NCBI RefSeq assembly: GCF_002973525.1
Contig: NZ_PVEN01000005.1
Coordinates: forward strand, 409,445 to 473,444
From: Paraburkholderia sp. BL21I4N1
Lineage (GTDB): Bacteria; Pseudomonadota; Gammaproteobacteria; Burkholderiales; Burkholderiaceae
Length of the DNA stretch: 64,000 nucleotides
Reading direction: 5' to 3'
How positions within the stretch are numbered: the first letter of the stretch is position 1; each line of letters opens with the position of its first letter. Below the pieces are notes generated by a model, which was not told the origin of the DNA, searched no databases, and was given only the letters and a program-made list of their open reading frames with translations. The translations under genes and the position numbers were made by a program. This document shows positions 1 through 8,492 of this stretch, piece by piece.

Positions 1-90
1 GCCGGTCAGCACCTGCTCGACCGCGACCTCGATGTCGTAGTCCTGATAGCGCTCCTGATAGTCCCCCATGTCGAGACCTTTTGGCTCCAT
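1..90 (-). CDS. Hypothetical protein, 5' end only
   Basis: Only the first 30 codons lie in the window; the gene runs off the left edge. The start at 90 is chosen because GGAGG stands five bases upstream; a second in-frame ATG at 69 is less well placed. The visible peptide begins MEPKGLDMGDYQERYQ and is acidic, with no signal peptide or membrane segment. I do not recognise the family. Confidence 0.55.
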   Translation of the reverse strand, partial: MEPKGLDMGDYQERYQDYDIEVAVEQVLTG

Positions 91-219
91 GGACGCCTCC
101 GTGGTGACTCGTGGTGTGAGTTGCCGCATCCGGTCGCCGACCCACCGGCCGCACTGACCCAGCGAGCGCGGGCCCGCGCGCCGCGTGGCCGTCGCTGCCA
201 GACCGCCAGACCCTGACAA

Positions 220-417
220 TCAGTCGCAATCGCCCGACAGATACTGCCGGCCGTTACAGGTGATCTCGACCTCGCCGCTACCTGCTTCGGTCACCAGACC
301 GCTCGCCAGCAATTCAGCCGCGACGGCCTGCGCGAAGGCCGGTGCGGGCTGGCCGACGCCGACATCGTTCAGGCGTCGCAACGCTTCGATTGCTTCGGGA
401 CTCAATGACTTGGACAT
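220..417 (-). CDS. Small hypothetical protein, 65 aa
   Basis: A short soluble protein preceded by a GGGAG ribosome-binding site six bases before the ATG. It has an amphipathic first half (SPEAIEALRRLNDVG) and ends CNGRQYLSGDCD with two cysteines. The layout, helix then a short beta-rich tail with VEITCNG, resembles small winged-helix-like conserved proteins, but I cannot name a family. It stands alone between the left-edge gene and a divergent secreted protein. Confidence 0.6.
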   Translation of the reverse strand: MSKSLSPEAIEALRRLNDVGVGQPAPAFAQAVAAELLASGLVTEAGSGEVEITCNGRQYLSGDCD

Positions 418-579
418 CGCCGTCTCCCGTCGGGATGATCAATTCATCCTAGCAACTTTCAGAGCGGTATGCAGCCGTGCGTCGAGGCATAGGGATTGCG
501 TGCGCAAGGTGTCGGATGCGGCACGTTGAACACGCGCGGGAGCGGGCCAGACAAGGCCGGACTCGCAGAGGAGAAAGAC

Positions 580-930
580 ATGAAACGAAGCAGATCGGCG
601 GCGTTGAAAATGTTGACCGCGATGTCGAACGCAACGTCGAGCGCAGCGTTGACAGCGGGCGTCGCGCTCACGCTGTTCGGTGCGAGCGGCACGCCGACGT
701 TCGCCCAGACGCCTCGACCCGCGCAAAGCGCACCAACCCGCCCTCAGCTCGCCCAAACGAACCCACCTCCTCTGCAGGACAGCAACGCGCCGATGGCCAA
801 ACCGCCGCCGGCGGCGTCAGGCGCAGGCGGTTCGAGCAACCCGGACAACATGCCGGTCAAGCGGCCACCCCAACCGACCCACGACCGGATGACGCGCCAG
901 CCGCCCGCCAGCGGCGCGAACGCGAAATAG
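580..930 (+). CDS. Secreted proline-rich small protein
   Basis: 116 aa from the ATG at 580, which follows AGGAG; in-frame starts further upstream lack a ribosome-binding site. It has a basic N-terminus, a hydrophobic stretch at about residues 20-40 and a plausible signal-peptidase cut after Ala42 (TFA/QT). The mature part is low-complexity, rich in Pro, Ala and Gln, with no recognisable fold. It is probably exported to the periplasm; its role is unknown. It converges on the Mop gene at 948-1163. Confidence 0.6.
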   Translation: MKRSRSAALKMLTAMSNATSSAALTAGVALTLFGASGTPTFAQTPRPAQSAPTRPQLAQTNPPPLQDSNAPMAKPPPAASGAGGSSNPDNMPVKRPPQPTHDRMTRQPPASGANAK

Positions 931-947
931 CGCGTGCGGCACCGGCC

Positions 948-1163
948 TCAAAGACGCGCGATCGACACCTCCGTCGACTTCACCAGCGCCACCACTTCCG
1001 AGCCGACCTTCAGATCCAGTTCGTCGACCGAGCGCGTGGTGATGACGGAGGTGACGATACCGAACGGGGTATCGACATCGACCTCGGACACCACCGGCCC
1101 GCGGATGATTTCCTTGACCTTGCCCTTGAACTGATTGCGTACGTTGATTGCGGAAATGCTCAT
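948..1163 (-). CDS. TOBE/Mop-type molybdopterin-binding protein at the end of the ssu operon
   Basis: 71 aa, one TOBE/Mop domain: it opens MSISAINVRNQFKGKV and ends with the beta strand VVALVKSTEVSIARL, the usual Mop layout that binds molybdate or similar oxyanions in the cytoplasm. The start at 1163 has GGAG nine bases upstream; the in-frame upstream ATG does not. It lies 57 bases downstream of ssuB on the same strand, so it is probably the last gene of that transcript. A Mop gene beside sulfonate genes is familiar in Burkholderia; what it contributes there is not settled by the sequence. Confidence 0.85.
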   Translation of the reverse strand: MSISAINVRNQFKGKVKEIIRGPVVSEVDVDTPFGIVTSVITTRSVDELDLKVGSEVVALVKSTEVSIARL

Positions 1164-1220
1164 AACGGGTGACTCCAAAGTCCAGAAAAACGATTAAAAA
1201 AACAGGTCGGGCAAGCAATC

Positions 1221-2297
1221 TCAGACGGCCCAGCGGACCTCGGTCGGCCGCATGACACGGCCTTCTTCACGTGTTTCGTAGGCGCGATGCGACAACGCGT
1301 CGTCATTCGGCGCGTTTTGCAGCACGCGTTGCAACACATGGTCTTCGAGCGCCGCGAAACCCGCCGACGCGCGTGCCCGCGGACGCGCGAGCGGCACCGG
1401 TTGATCGAGCGCGATCCGCCCTTCCTCGATGAGCAGAATCCGGTCGCCGAGCGCGACGGCTTCATGCACATCGTGCGTCACCAGTAATGCGGTAAAGCGA
1501 TGCTCGCGCCACAGGCGCTCGATCAGCGCGTGCATTTCGATCCGCGTCAAGGCATCCAGTGCGCCGAGCGGTTCATCGAGCAGCAGCAATTGCGGGCGAT
1601 GCACCAACGCCCTTGCCAGCGCGACCCGCTGACGCTGACCGCCGGAAAGCTGCGCGGGCCAGTCGTTGGCGCGTTCGAGCAGGCCGACTTCGGCGAGCAC
1701 AGCGCGCGCATCGTCGCGCGCGCTGCGGCCGAGGCCGAGCATCACGTTCTGCAGCACGCTCTTCCACGGCAGCAGGCGCGCGTCCTGAAACATGATGCGG
1801 GTATCGAGCGGACCGCCGTCTTCGGCGCGTTTATCGAGCACGCCCGCGCTGGTTTTTTCGAGGCCGGCGACCAGCCGCAGCAACGTCGATTTACCGCAAC
1901 CGCTGCGGCCGACGATCGCCACGAAACTGCCGCGCTCGATCGACAGATCGAAATCGGCCAGCACCTTGCGCTCGCCGTACTGCTTGCCGACACCGCGCAA
2001 CTGCACCGAGTAATCGGCCGACCGTGCGGCGGAATCTGCGTCTGAACCCGCGCGGCCCCCCTCAACCAACCGCGCAACCGCCCCCGCAGCAAAATCGCGC
2101 GCCACCGCAACCCCACGCACCGACACGTCAATCTCGCGCAAATCCCCCAACTGCGCGACCTCGTGCGACGCATCATCAAACTCAAATCCCGCCGCTTCAC
2201 CAGCGTCACGATCGACAACACGCGTTTGCGCCAGCTCAGCTTCGAGATCGCGGCCCGCGATCCCGCCAAACGACGCCGAAAAAGTCGTCGCGTTCAT
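1221..2297 (-). CDS. ssuB: Aliphatic sulfonate ABC transporter ATP-binding protein SsuB
   Basis: Cytoplasmic ATPase that powers sulfonate uptake through SsuC. An ABC cassette fills residues about 95-330: Walker A GRSGCGKST (130-138), Q-loop MFQDARLLPW, signature LSGGQRQRVALARAL, Walker B LLLLDEPLGALD and switch LLVTHDVHEAV. It is 358 aa against about 255 in E. coli; the extra length is an N-terminal extension of some 93 residues, acidic and without recognised homology. Two adjacent ATGs (2300 and 2297) overlap the ssuC stop codon; 2297 lies seven bases after GGAG and is preferred. The overlap implies translational coupling to ssuC. Confidence 0.92.
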   Translation of the reverse strand: MNATTFSASFGGIAGRDLEAELAQTRVVDRDAGEAAGFEFDDASHEVAQLGDLREIDVSVRGVAVARDFAAGAVARLVEGGRAGSDADSAARSADYSVQLRGVGKQYGERKVLADFDLSIERGSFVAIVGRSGCGKSTLLRLVAGLEKTSAGVLDKRAEDGGPLDTRIMFQDARLLPWKSVLQNVMLGLGRSARDDARAVLAEVGLLERANDWPAQLSGGQRQRVALARALVHRPQLLLLDEPLGALDALTRIEMHALIERLWREHRFTALLVTHDVHEAVALGDRILLIEEGRIALDQPVPLARPRARASAGFAALEDHVLQRVLQNAPNDDALSHRAYETREEGRVMRPTEVRWAV

Positions 2298-3130
2298 CAT
2301 TTCGCTCCTCGTTGATAAGCCGGATGCCAGCGCAACGACACGCGCTCGAGGCTCTTCGCCAGCACGTCGGCGAGCTTGCCGAGCCCCGCATACAGCAGAA
2401 TGCCGACCACCACCACATCGGTTTGCAGGAACTCGCGCGCGTTCATCGTCATATAGCCAATGCCCGACTGCGCGGAAATGGTCTCGGCGACGATCAGCGT
2501 GACCCACATCAGCCCGAACGCGAAACGCACACCGACCAGAATCGACGGCAACGCGCCCGGCAACACCACATGCCGGTACAACGCAAAACCCTTCACGCCG
2601 TAGCTGCGCGCCATCTCGATCAGGTTCGCGTCGACCGAACGGATGCCGTGAAAGGTGTTCACGTAGATCGGAAAGAACACACCGAGCGCGACCAGAAATA
2701 CCTTGGCTTCTTCCTCGATCCCGAACCACAGGATCACGAGCGGAATCATCGCCAGCGCGGGGATGTTGCGTATCATCTGCACGGTCGAATCGAGCGCGAT
2801 TTCGGCGGGTTTGAACAAGCCGGTCGCGAGCCCGAGCACGAGACCGATCCCGCCGCCAATCGCAAAGCCCGACACCGCGCGCCACGTGCTGACCTTGACA
2901 TCGGCCCACATTTCACCGGACTGGATCAGCGACCACGCGGCCTTCACGACCGCGAGCGGCTCGGGCAGCACGCGCGTCGACAGCACGCCGCTGCGCGCGG
3001 CGAGTTCCCACGCAAGCAGGATCGCGAGCGGCGCGAGCCACGGCGCCAGATGCGCGCCGAGCCGGCGCAACCCGCCGGCGCGTTCGCCCGCGTTTTCGTT
3101 TCGATCCGCATTCACGGTAGCTTGAGCCAT
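2297..3130 (-). CDS. ssuC: Aliphatic sulfonate ABC transporter permease SsuC
   Basis: 277 aa inner-membrane permease (binding-protein-dependent transport family) with about six hydrophobic segments, the first at roughly residues 33-50 after a polar, Arg-rich N-terminus. The cytoplasmic coupling loop is visible as EMARSYGVKGFALYRHVVLP. Its length is close to E. coli SsuC. It lies 60 bases after ssuD and overlaps ssuB by one base at the stop codon. Together SsuB and SsuC would import alkanesulfonates for SsuD, but the periplasmic binding protein SsuA is not in this cluster. Confidence 0.92.
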   Translation of the reverse strand: MAQATVNADRNENAGERAGGLRRLGAHLAPWLAPLAILLAWELAARSGVLSTRVLPEPLAVVKAAWSLIQSGEMWADVKVSTWRAVSGFAIGGGIGLVLGLATGLFKPAEIALDSTVQMIRNIPALAMIPLVILWFGIEEEAKVFLVALGVFFPIYVNTFHGIRSVDANLIEMARSYGVKGFALYRHVVLPGALPSILVGVRFAFGLMWVTLIVAETISAQSGIGYMTMNAREFLQTDVVVVGILLYAGLGKLADVLAKSLERVSLRWHPAYQRGAK

Positions 3131-3190
3131 GATGACTTTCCTGATTGCCTCATCGACAGAGGCGACGGATGCAAGCGGAGCGCGCCGCGC

Positions 3191-4351
3191 TCAGCTCGAA
3201 CTCGCCGCCTTCGGCAGATAGTTATTACCGACGATCTCGCCGAACGGACCCGACAGCGGTCCATTCGAAGTCTTGTTCTGGCGGTCCGGCAGCAGCGGAA
3301 ATACCAGCTCGGCGAAACGATACGATTCCTCGAGATGCGGATAGCCGGACAGAATGAAGGTATCCACGCCGAGTGCGGCGTACTCCTTCATCAGCGCCGC
3401 CACCTGCTCCGGATTGCCGACCAGCGCCGTGCCCGCGCCGCCGCGCACGAGTCCCACGCCCGCCCACAGATTCGGATAGACCTCGAGTTCCGCACGACTG
3501 CCGCGTTTGCCGCCGTGCAAGGCGGCCATGCGGCGTTGGCCTTCGGAGTCCATCTTCGAGAACGATGCCTGGGCGCGTGCGATGGTTTCGTCGTCGAGCT
3601 TGCTGATCAGTTTGTCGGCGGCGGCCCAAGCCTCTTCTTCCGTTTCGCGCACGATCACGTGCAGACGAATCCCGAATTTGATCGTGCGACCGTGCGCCGC
3701 GGCGCGTGCCCGAATGTCCGCGATCTTTTTCGCCACGGCCGCGGGCGGCTCGCCCCACGTCAGATAGGTGTCGATATGCTCGCCCGCCATGTCGTGCGCG
3801 GCCGGCGACGAGCCGCCGAACCACAACGGCGGATGCGGGTTCTGCACCGGCGGATATAACGCCTTGCCGCCCTTCGAACTCAGATGCTTGCCGTCGAAAT
3901 CGATCGCGTCGTTGGTATGCGACGCGGCGAGCAGCTTGCGCCAGATATGCAGGAATTCGTCGGTGATCTCGTAGCGGGTATCGTGATCGACGAACACGCC
4001 GTCACCTTCCAGTTCGGCCGCGTCGCCGCCGGTCACGACGTTGATCAGCAAACGTCCGTTCGACAAGCGGTCGAACGTCGCCGCCATGCGCGCGGCCAGT
4101 CCCGGCGACGAAATGCCCGGACGGATCGCCACCAGAAACTTCAGCCGTCTGGTCGCGGCGATCAGGCTCGACGCGACCACCCATGCGTCTTCGCATGAAC
4201 GGCCGGTCGGCAGCAGGACGCCTTCGTAGCCGAGCGTGTCGGCAGCCACGGCGATCTGCTGGAAGTAGTCGTAATCGGCTGCGCGTGCGCCTTGGGACGT
4301 ACCGAGATAGCGGCTGTCGCCGTGAGTCGGAATGAACCAGAACACATTCAT
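3191..4351 (-). CDS. ssuD: FMNH2-dependent alkanesulfonate monooxygenase SsuD
   Basis: 386 aa, matching the family length. It oxidises C-S bonds of alkanesulfonates to an aldehyde plus sulfite, using FMNH2 supplied by a separate reductase. Bacterial-luciferase-fold features include the opening MNVFWFIPTHGDSRYLG, the conserved cysteine in TGRSCEDAW (Cys53), and VAIRPGISSPGLAARMAATF and INVVTGGDAAEL around the active site. The start at 4351 follows CAGGAG by six bases. It is the first gene of ssuD-ssuC-ssuB-mop. No FMN reductase gene (ssuE) is nearby, so reduced flavin must come from elsewhere. Confidence 0.95.
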   Translation of the reverse strand: MNVFWFIPTHGDSRYLGTSQGARAADYDYFQQIAVAADTLGYEGVLLPTGRSCEDAWVVASSLIAATRRLKFLVAIRPGISSPGLAARMAATFDRLSNGRLLINVVTGGDAAELEGDGVFVDHDTRYEITDEFLHIWRKLLAASHTNDAIDFDGKHLSSKGGKALYPPVQNPHPPLWFGGSSPAAHDMAGEHIDTYLTWGEPPAAVAKKIADIRARAAAHGRTIKFGIRLHVIVRETEEEAWAAADKLISKLDDETIARAQASFSKMDSEGQRRMAALHGGKRGSRAELEVYPNLWAGVGLVRGGAGTALVGNPEQVAALMKEYAALGVDTFILSGYPHLEESYRFAELVFPLLPDRQNKTSNGPLSGPFGEIVGNNYLPKAASSS

Positions 4352-4863
4352 GTGCTGCTCCTGCTTGTTCGAAAACTGGATTGAATGAAGACGCCGCGGA
4401 AGCTGACCGCGCACACGTCGGCCGCGCGCATCCCGCGAGCAGCCTGTCAGCGGCCCGGCGATGCAACGCAAAAGAGGATGAAGAAAGAGCGTCGGTAACC
4501 GCGCCGGCTAGCGACGACAGCGTCGGCGCGCAAACGCCTGGCGGCGGATGAAGATCGGCATCAGGCAGGACATCGCGGCGGCTTCCCTCGACCAGACGTG
4601 CGCGTGCGGCGCTCGATTAAATGGGCGACGGCGGCAAACACCGTCTGCATGGAGAAACAGTCTAGGGATCGGGCCACGGCTTTTGAACGATTTTTTTTAG
4701 CTTAGGTTTTCCACTTTCGTGATTAGCCCGACGCTAAAGCATACGGATGTTGCGCGCCGTGCACGCTGGAAAGCGGAGGTCCCTAGATATAATGGCGCAC
4801 GTTTTCCAATAACCCGGTGCAGGCTGCGCGAACCGCGCCGCCTGAGCTCTCGCGGTGTACTGC
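4352..4863. other. Intergenic region upstream of ssuD and of the divergent membrane-protein gene
   Basis: About 510 bases without a convincing gene. It holds the control region of the ssu operon (minus) and of the gene at 4864 (plus). An A/T-rich patch lies at about 4680-4740, and a perfect -10 hexamer TATAAT stands at 4788-4793 on the plus strand, some 70 bases before that gene, though its -35 (about 4765-4770) is poor. I could not identify a specific CysB or SsuR operator by eye. Confidence 0.5.
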
Positions 4864-5289
4864 ATGCAAAAACTCATCCTGCCGTTCGTCGCCGGTTTCC
4901 TGGCTTCCCTGTTTTTTCACGAATCGACGTTGGCGCTGTTGCACGCGGCCGGGCTGATCGACCCAACGGGTTTTTCGACCGCACCGTTTTTACCGCTCGG
5001 GCTGCCTGAGTTCATTGCGAATGCAATCTGGAGTGCGTTCTGGGCGGTGCTGATGGCGTGGCTGCTGCGCGTCGCGCCGCAGCGGCGCGCGCCGTGGGTG
5101 CCGGCGTTTGTGTTCGGCGGCATCGCTTTGACGGCGGCGAGCGTGTTCGTGGTCGATCCGCTGCGCGGTATCTGGCCGAGCGGCAACATGCTGCCGCGCC
5201 TCGCGGTGGGGTTCGCGGCCAATGCAATGTGGGGCTGGGGCGCGCTGGTGTTCATGCGCGCCTTCATGGCAAGTGAGGACGAGGAGTAA
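4864..5289 (+). CDS. Conserved integral membrane protein
   Basis: 141 aa with four likely membrane segments: residues about 3-24, 42-64, 72-95 and 108-130. It starts MQKLILPFVAGFLASLFFH and ends acidic (ASEDEE). The ATG at 4864 is preferred; a GTG nine bases upstream is possible, and neither has a clear ribosome-binding site. The segment LPRLAVGFAANAMWGWGAL is typical of small conserved proteobacterial membrane proteins of unknown function. It converges on the hydratase-family gene at 5306. I cannot assign a substrate or role. Confidence 0.75.
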   Translation: MQKLILPFVAGFLASLFFHESTLALLHAAGLIDPTGFSTAPFLPLGLPEFIANAIWSAFWAVLMAWLLRVAPQRRAPWVPAFVFGGIALTAASVFVVDPLRGIWPSGNMLPRLAVGFAANAMWGWGALVFMRAFMASEDEE

Positions 5290-5305
5290 GCGCAGCCAGG
5301 CTCGC

Positions 5306-6442
5306 CTAACCGCGCAGATCCCGCAACGGGTGTTCGCTTGCCGGCCACGGGCTGTCGAACATCTTGTCCACCTCGGCCGCGCTCACGTCTTCAATGCGCG
5401 CGAAACGCCAGCGCGGCGCATTGTCCTTGTCGATGATGCGCGCGCGAATTCCCTCGACCGTATCGCCGCGCGTAAAGCACGAACGCGTCAGATCGAGATC
5501 GCAGCGCAACACGTCCGCCATCGAAGCCTCGGCGCGCGTCACCACTTCCAGCGACACCGCCATCGACAACGGCGAGCGTTCGCGCAACACCCCTATCATC
5601 TGTTCGGCCCATTCGCCGCCGTGGCTGTTGGCGTCGCGTTCGTGTTCGAGCGACGCAAGAATTCGCGCGACGTCGGGCAGCGCGAAATGCCGGTCGATCT
5701 CCCTCCGCGCATTGGCCAGCGACGAAGCTTCGGGCGACGGCACGACCTGATGCGCCCGCGCTTCGCGTTCGACGCACGCCACCACGTCCGCGCCGCGCTC
5801 GAACACCTCGCTGCGCAATGTGTCGACCAGCGCGGGCAACGCGGAGTCGTCGAGATAGACATCGGCGAGGCCGGCGTATAGCGCGTCCGCGGCGCCGATC
5901 GTCTCGCCCGTCACCGCCAGATAGCGACCGATCGCGCCCGGCGTGCGGGCCAGAAACCAGCTCGCGCCGACGTCGGGAAACAGGCCGATGCGCGTTTCAG
6001 GCATCGCCATCTTCGTGGAATGGGTGACGACGCGCAGCCCGCCGGTGCGATGCGCGCCCTGCGAAATGCCCATCCCGCCGCCCATCACCACGCCGTTCAT
6101 CAATGCGATATACGGCTTGGGGTACGTGAAGATGGCGTGATTGAGCCGATATTCCTCGATGAAGAACACGTCGCGCGCGTCATGCTCGCCGCGTTGCGCG
6201 GACTCGTACAGAAAGCGGATATCGCCGCCCGCACAGAACGCGCGCGGATGCTGGCTGCGCACCACGACCGCGACGACGTCGGGATTGTCGCGCCACTGGT
6301 CGAGCGCCGCGTGCATGGCGCGAATCATGCCGGTGGACAGCGCGTTGAGCGCCTTCGGCCGCTCCAGTTCGATGAAGCCGATGCGATTGGCTACGTAGGT
6401 CGCGACTTCGTCGCTGACGGCGGGCGAGGCGGGGATGGACAT
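5306..6442 (-). CDS. Enoyl-CoA hydratase/isomerase family protein, 3-hydroxyisobutyryl-CoA hydrolase type
   Basis: 378 aa, longer than simple enoyl-CoA hydratases (about 260) and in the range of 3-hydroxyisobutyryl-CoA hydrolases of valine degradation. Crotonase signatures are present: oxyanion-hole segment AFCAGGDIRFLY, GVVMGGGMGISQGA, and MPETRIGLFPDVGASW with its catalytic-region Glu. The C-terminal part carries the extra helices of the hydrolase subgroup (SPLSMAVSLEVVTRA, DLTRSCFTRGDTVEGIRA). It is cytoplasmic, probably monocistronic, and ends 16 bases from the convergent membrane-protein gene. The exact acyl-CoA substrate is an inference from length and motifs. Confidence 0.85.
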   Translation of the reverse strand: MSIPASPAVSDEVATYVANRIGFIELERPKALNALSTGMIRAMHAALDQWRDNPDVVAVVVRSQHPRAFCAGGDIRFLYESAQRGEHDARDVFFIEEYRLNHAIFTYPKPYIALMNGVVMGGGMGISQGAHRTGGLRVVTHSTKMAMPETRIGLFPDVGASWFLARTPGAIGRYLAVTGETIGAADALYAGLADVYLDDSALPALVDTLRSEVFERGADVVACVEREARAHQVVPSPEASSLANARREIDRHFALPDVARILASLEHERDANSHGGEWAEQMIGVLRERSPLSMAVSLEVVTRAEASMADVLRCDLDLTRSCFTRGDTVEGIRARIIDKDNAPRWRFARIEDVSAAEVDKMFDSPWPASEHPLRDLRG

Positions 6443-6488
6443 GGCGTGCTACGCGCGGCGGCGCAAAATGAAATGGAATTGAACGTTA

Positions 6489-7298
6489 TCACGCGCTCGC
6501 GGCTTTCGGTTTGGCGCGCGGCTCGGGAGCGGCTTTGGCGGCGGCCCCGGGGGCGGCGCCGGATGGGCCGAACCAGACGTCGAGCGTCAGGTTCAGCACG
6601 GTGTCGAGCGGAGCCGTCGGGAACACCGGACACGTGAGGTTCAACGCGACAATGCCATGCAAGGTCGCCCAGAAAGCCTCGGCCCACACGCTCAAATCCG
6701 CCGCTGCGGACAGACGCCCCGCGGCCTTCAACTCCTCGAGCGCGCCGAGCATGATATGAAGCGCGGCAGCGCCGGCGTCGTCGTCCCTGTGCGCGGCGGA
6801 GTCCGACGATGCGGCAACCGTCGTGGCAGACGCCGCGACCGTGCCCTTCTTCTTCGCCGACCTTGTTGCATCGTCAACTTCCGCACCGGCCTCCTCGTCC
6901 GCCAACCGTTGCGCGTTGCGCGCCGCGCCACCCAATGCCGCGCCGGTGTAGCTCGGATCTTCCATGAAGATCAGGCGGTACGTCTGCGGATGCGCCACCC
7001 CGAACGCGATATAAGCGCGCCCGAGCGCCTTGAGCCGCTCCGCCGGATCGGCGATCCGCGCGTGCGGCACGAACGTTTCCAGCAATTGCGCATAGCCCTC
7101 CTCGCACAACGCCTGCGCGATCTCGTCGCGGCTCGCGAAGTGAAGGTAGAGCGTGGCCGGTGAATATTCGATGGCGTCGGCGATCTTGCGCATGGATAGC
7201 GCGGCAAAGCCTTCGCGCATCACGATGCGCCGCGCGGCATCGAGGATGCGTTCGCGCAGTGCCTGCTTCTGGCGGTTCTTTCGTTCAGCGATTCCCAT
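6489..7298 (-). CDS. TetR/AcrR family transcriptional regulator
   Basis: 269 aa. The N-terminal TetR helix-turn-helix is at residues about 35-56 (MRKIADAIEYSPATLYLHF). The ligand-binding half contains a low-complexity linker (KKKGTVAASATTVAASSD) and ends in an Ala/Pro/Lys-rich tail. The start at 7298 is chosen by the canonical N-terminus MGIAERKNRQKQ. It is divergent from the epimerase gene at 7434, and the spacer holds two overlapping-phase palindromes that look like its operator. It probably represses both itself and the epimerase; the ligand is unknown. Confidence 0.9.
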   Translation of the reverse strand: MGIAERKNRQKQALRERILDAARRIVMREGFAALSMRKIADAIEYSPATLYLHFASRDEIAQALCEEGYAQLLETFVPHARIADPAERLKALGRAYIAFGVAHPQTYRLIFMEDPSYTGAALGGAARNAQRLADEEAGAEVDDATRSAKKKGTVAASATTVAASSDSAAHRDDDAGAAALHIMLGALEELKAAGRLSAAADLSVWAEAFWATLHGIVALNLTCPVFPTAPLDTVLNLTLDVWFGPSGAAPGAAAKAAPEPRAKPKAASA

Positions 7299-7314
7299 GA
7301 CAGCTATTTTCCGG

Positions 7315-7342
7315 TTGACAAACTGAAAAGTCAAATTAAACT
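7315..7342 (+). promoter_or_regulatory. Promoter of the epimerase gene
   Basis: A perfect -35 TTGACA (7315-7320) is followed after 16 bases by TAAACT (7337-7342). The -10 element abuts the palindromes at 7342-7368, the geometry expected for TetR-type repression. Confidence 0.6.
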
Positions 7343-7368
7343 GAACACCGTTCACTGAACGATGTTCA
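7342..7368. promoter_or_regulatory. Candidate TetR operator: two TGAAC-N3-GTTCA palindromes in tandem
   Basis: Two 13-base palindromes, TGAACaccGTTCA (7342-7354) and TGAACgatGTTCA (7356-7368), are separated by one base, giving a 14-base period. The junction itself forms a third palindrome (GTTCAcTGAAC). The position between divergent tetR and epimerase genes, next to the -10, supports an autoregulatory operator bound by two dimers. Confidence 0.75.
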
Positions 7369-7433
7369 CTAAATTTTAAGTCGTCAGGAAAATTCATTCG
7401 CGGCGCGACCGGGCGCCATCTCAAGGAGTGGTC

Positions 7434-8438
7434 ATGGAAGCAAACGGGAAAGTCGGGCTGTTCGGTGCCGCGGGTGCGGCAGGTCAGATCATTGCAGCGG
7501 CGTTGAGCGCTGCCGGCCGCGATTACCGCGTGGTCGGCCGCTCGCGTCAGCCGCTCGAGGCGGCGTTCGGCCACGATCCGCACGCCGAAATCGTCACATG
7601 GAATCCGGACGATCCCGCTTCCATTCAAGCGGCGTCTGCCGGCTTGCAGACCGTGATTTATCTGGTCGGCGTACCCTACGACCGCTTCGCGGAGCATCCG
7701 CCGCTGATGGAGCGCACGCTCGCCGGCGTGACGGCGGCGAGCGTCGAACGATTCATTCTGATCGGCACGGTGTACCCATATGGCCGCGCGCACGGCAACC
7801 CGATTCGCGAAGATCATCCGCGCGAGCCGCACACGTTCAAAGGCCAGATGCGGCTCGCGCAGGAAAAGCTGGTGCTCGCGGCGCACGGCCGCAACGGTCT
7901 GTCGACGCTGGTGCTGCGCCTGCCCGACTTCTACGGCCCAGGGATCGAGCGCAGCCTGGTGAACGGCGTGTTCGAAGGCGCGACCAACGGCACGCGCGCA
8001 CAGATGATCGGCCCGGTGGATGTGCCGCACGAGTTCATCTATCTGCCGGACGCCGGACCGGTGGTCGAAAAACTCACGCGCACGCCCGAGGCCTATGGAC
8101 GCTGGTGGCATCTGGCCGGCGCGGGCACGATCACGCAGCGCGAATTGGCACGGCAAGCCTACGCGCTGGCAGGCCGGAAACCGAAGCTGATGATTGCCGG
8201 CAAAACCATGCTGCGCGTGCTCGGCCTGTTCAATCCGTTGATGCGTGAGTTGGTGGAGATGAACTACCTGATGACCGAGCCCGTCGTCATGGACGACGCG
8301 GCGTTGACCGGGTTGATCGGGCCGATCGCTAAGACGTCATATGAGGAAGGCATCCGGCAGACTTTCGCAGCCTCACGCGAAGCGGCTTCGGCCAAGGCGG
8401 CGGCAGGCGGTGGTCGTAGTGCGGCGAAAGCGGCGTGA
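7434..8438 (+). CDS. NAD(P)-dependent epimerase/dehydratase family protein
   Basis: 334 aa extended-SDR-like protein. The N-terminal Rossmann nucleotide-binding motif GAAGAAG is at residues 11-17; VIYLVG follows in the first half and a PYGRAHGNP segment near the active site. The C-terminus is Ala/Lys-rich and probably disordered. The ATG at 7434 lies five bases after AAGGAG; an upstream GTG overlaps that site and is less likely. The gene is divergent from the TetR regulator, probably its main target. Substrate unknown: members act on nucleotide sugars, quinones or flavonoid-like compounds. Confidence 0.85.
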   Translation: MEANGKVGLFGAAGAAGQIIAAALSAAGRDYRVVGRSRQPLEAAFGHDPHAEIVTWNPDDPASIQAASAGLQTVIYLVGVPYDRFAEHPPLMERTLAGVTAASVERFILIGTVYPYGRAHGNPIREDHPREPHTFKGQMRLAQEKLVLAAHGRNGLSTLVLRLPDFYGPGIERSLVNGVFEGATNGTRAQMIGPVDVPHEFIYLPDAGPVVEKLTRTPEAYGRWWHLAGAGTITQRELARQAYALAGRKPKLMIAGKTMLRVLGLFNPLMRELVEMNYLMTEPVVMDDAALTGLIGPIAKTSYEEGIRQTFAASREAASAKAAAGGGRSAAKAA

Positions 8439-8492
8439 TACGGGAGGACACGGGAGGATTGTTTCAAGTGCAAAACCGGGCCGACGCCCCGC

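Noticed and set aside
2024..3859. 611-codon open frame antisense to ssuB, ssuC and ssuD
   Set aside because: Arg/His/Gln-rich translation with no domain; its length follows from the high-GC coding strand opposite. The sense genes have full motif sets.
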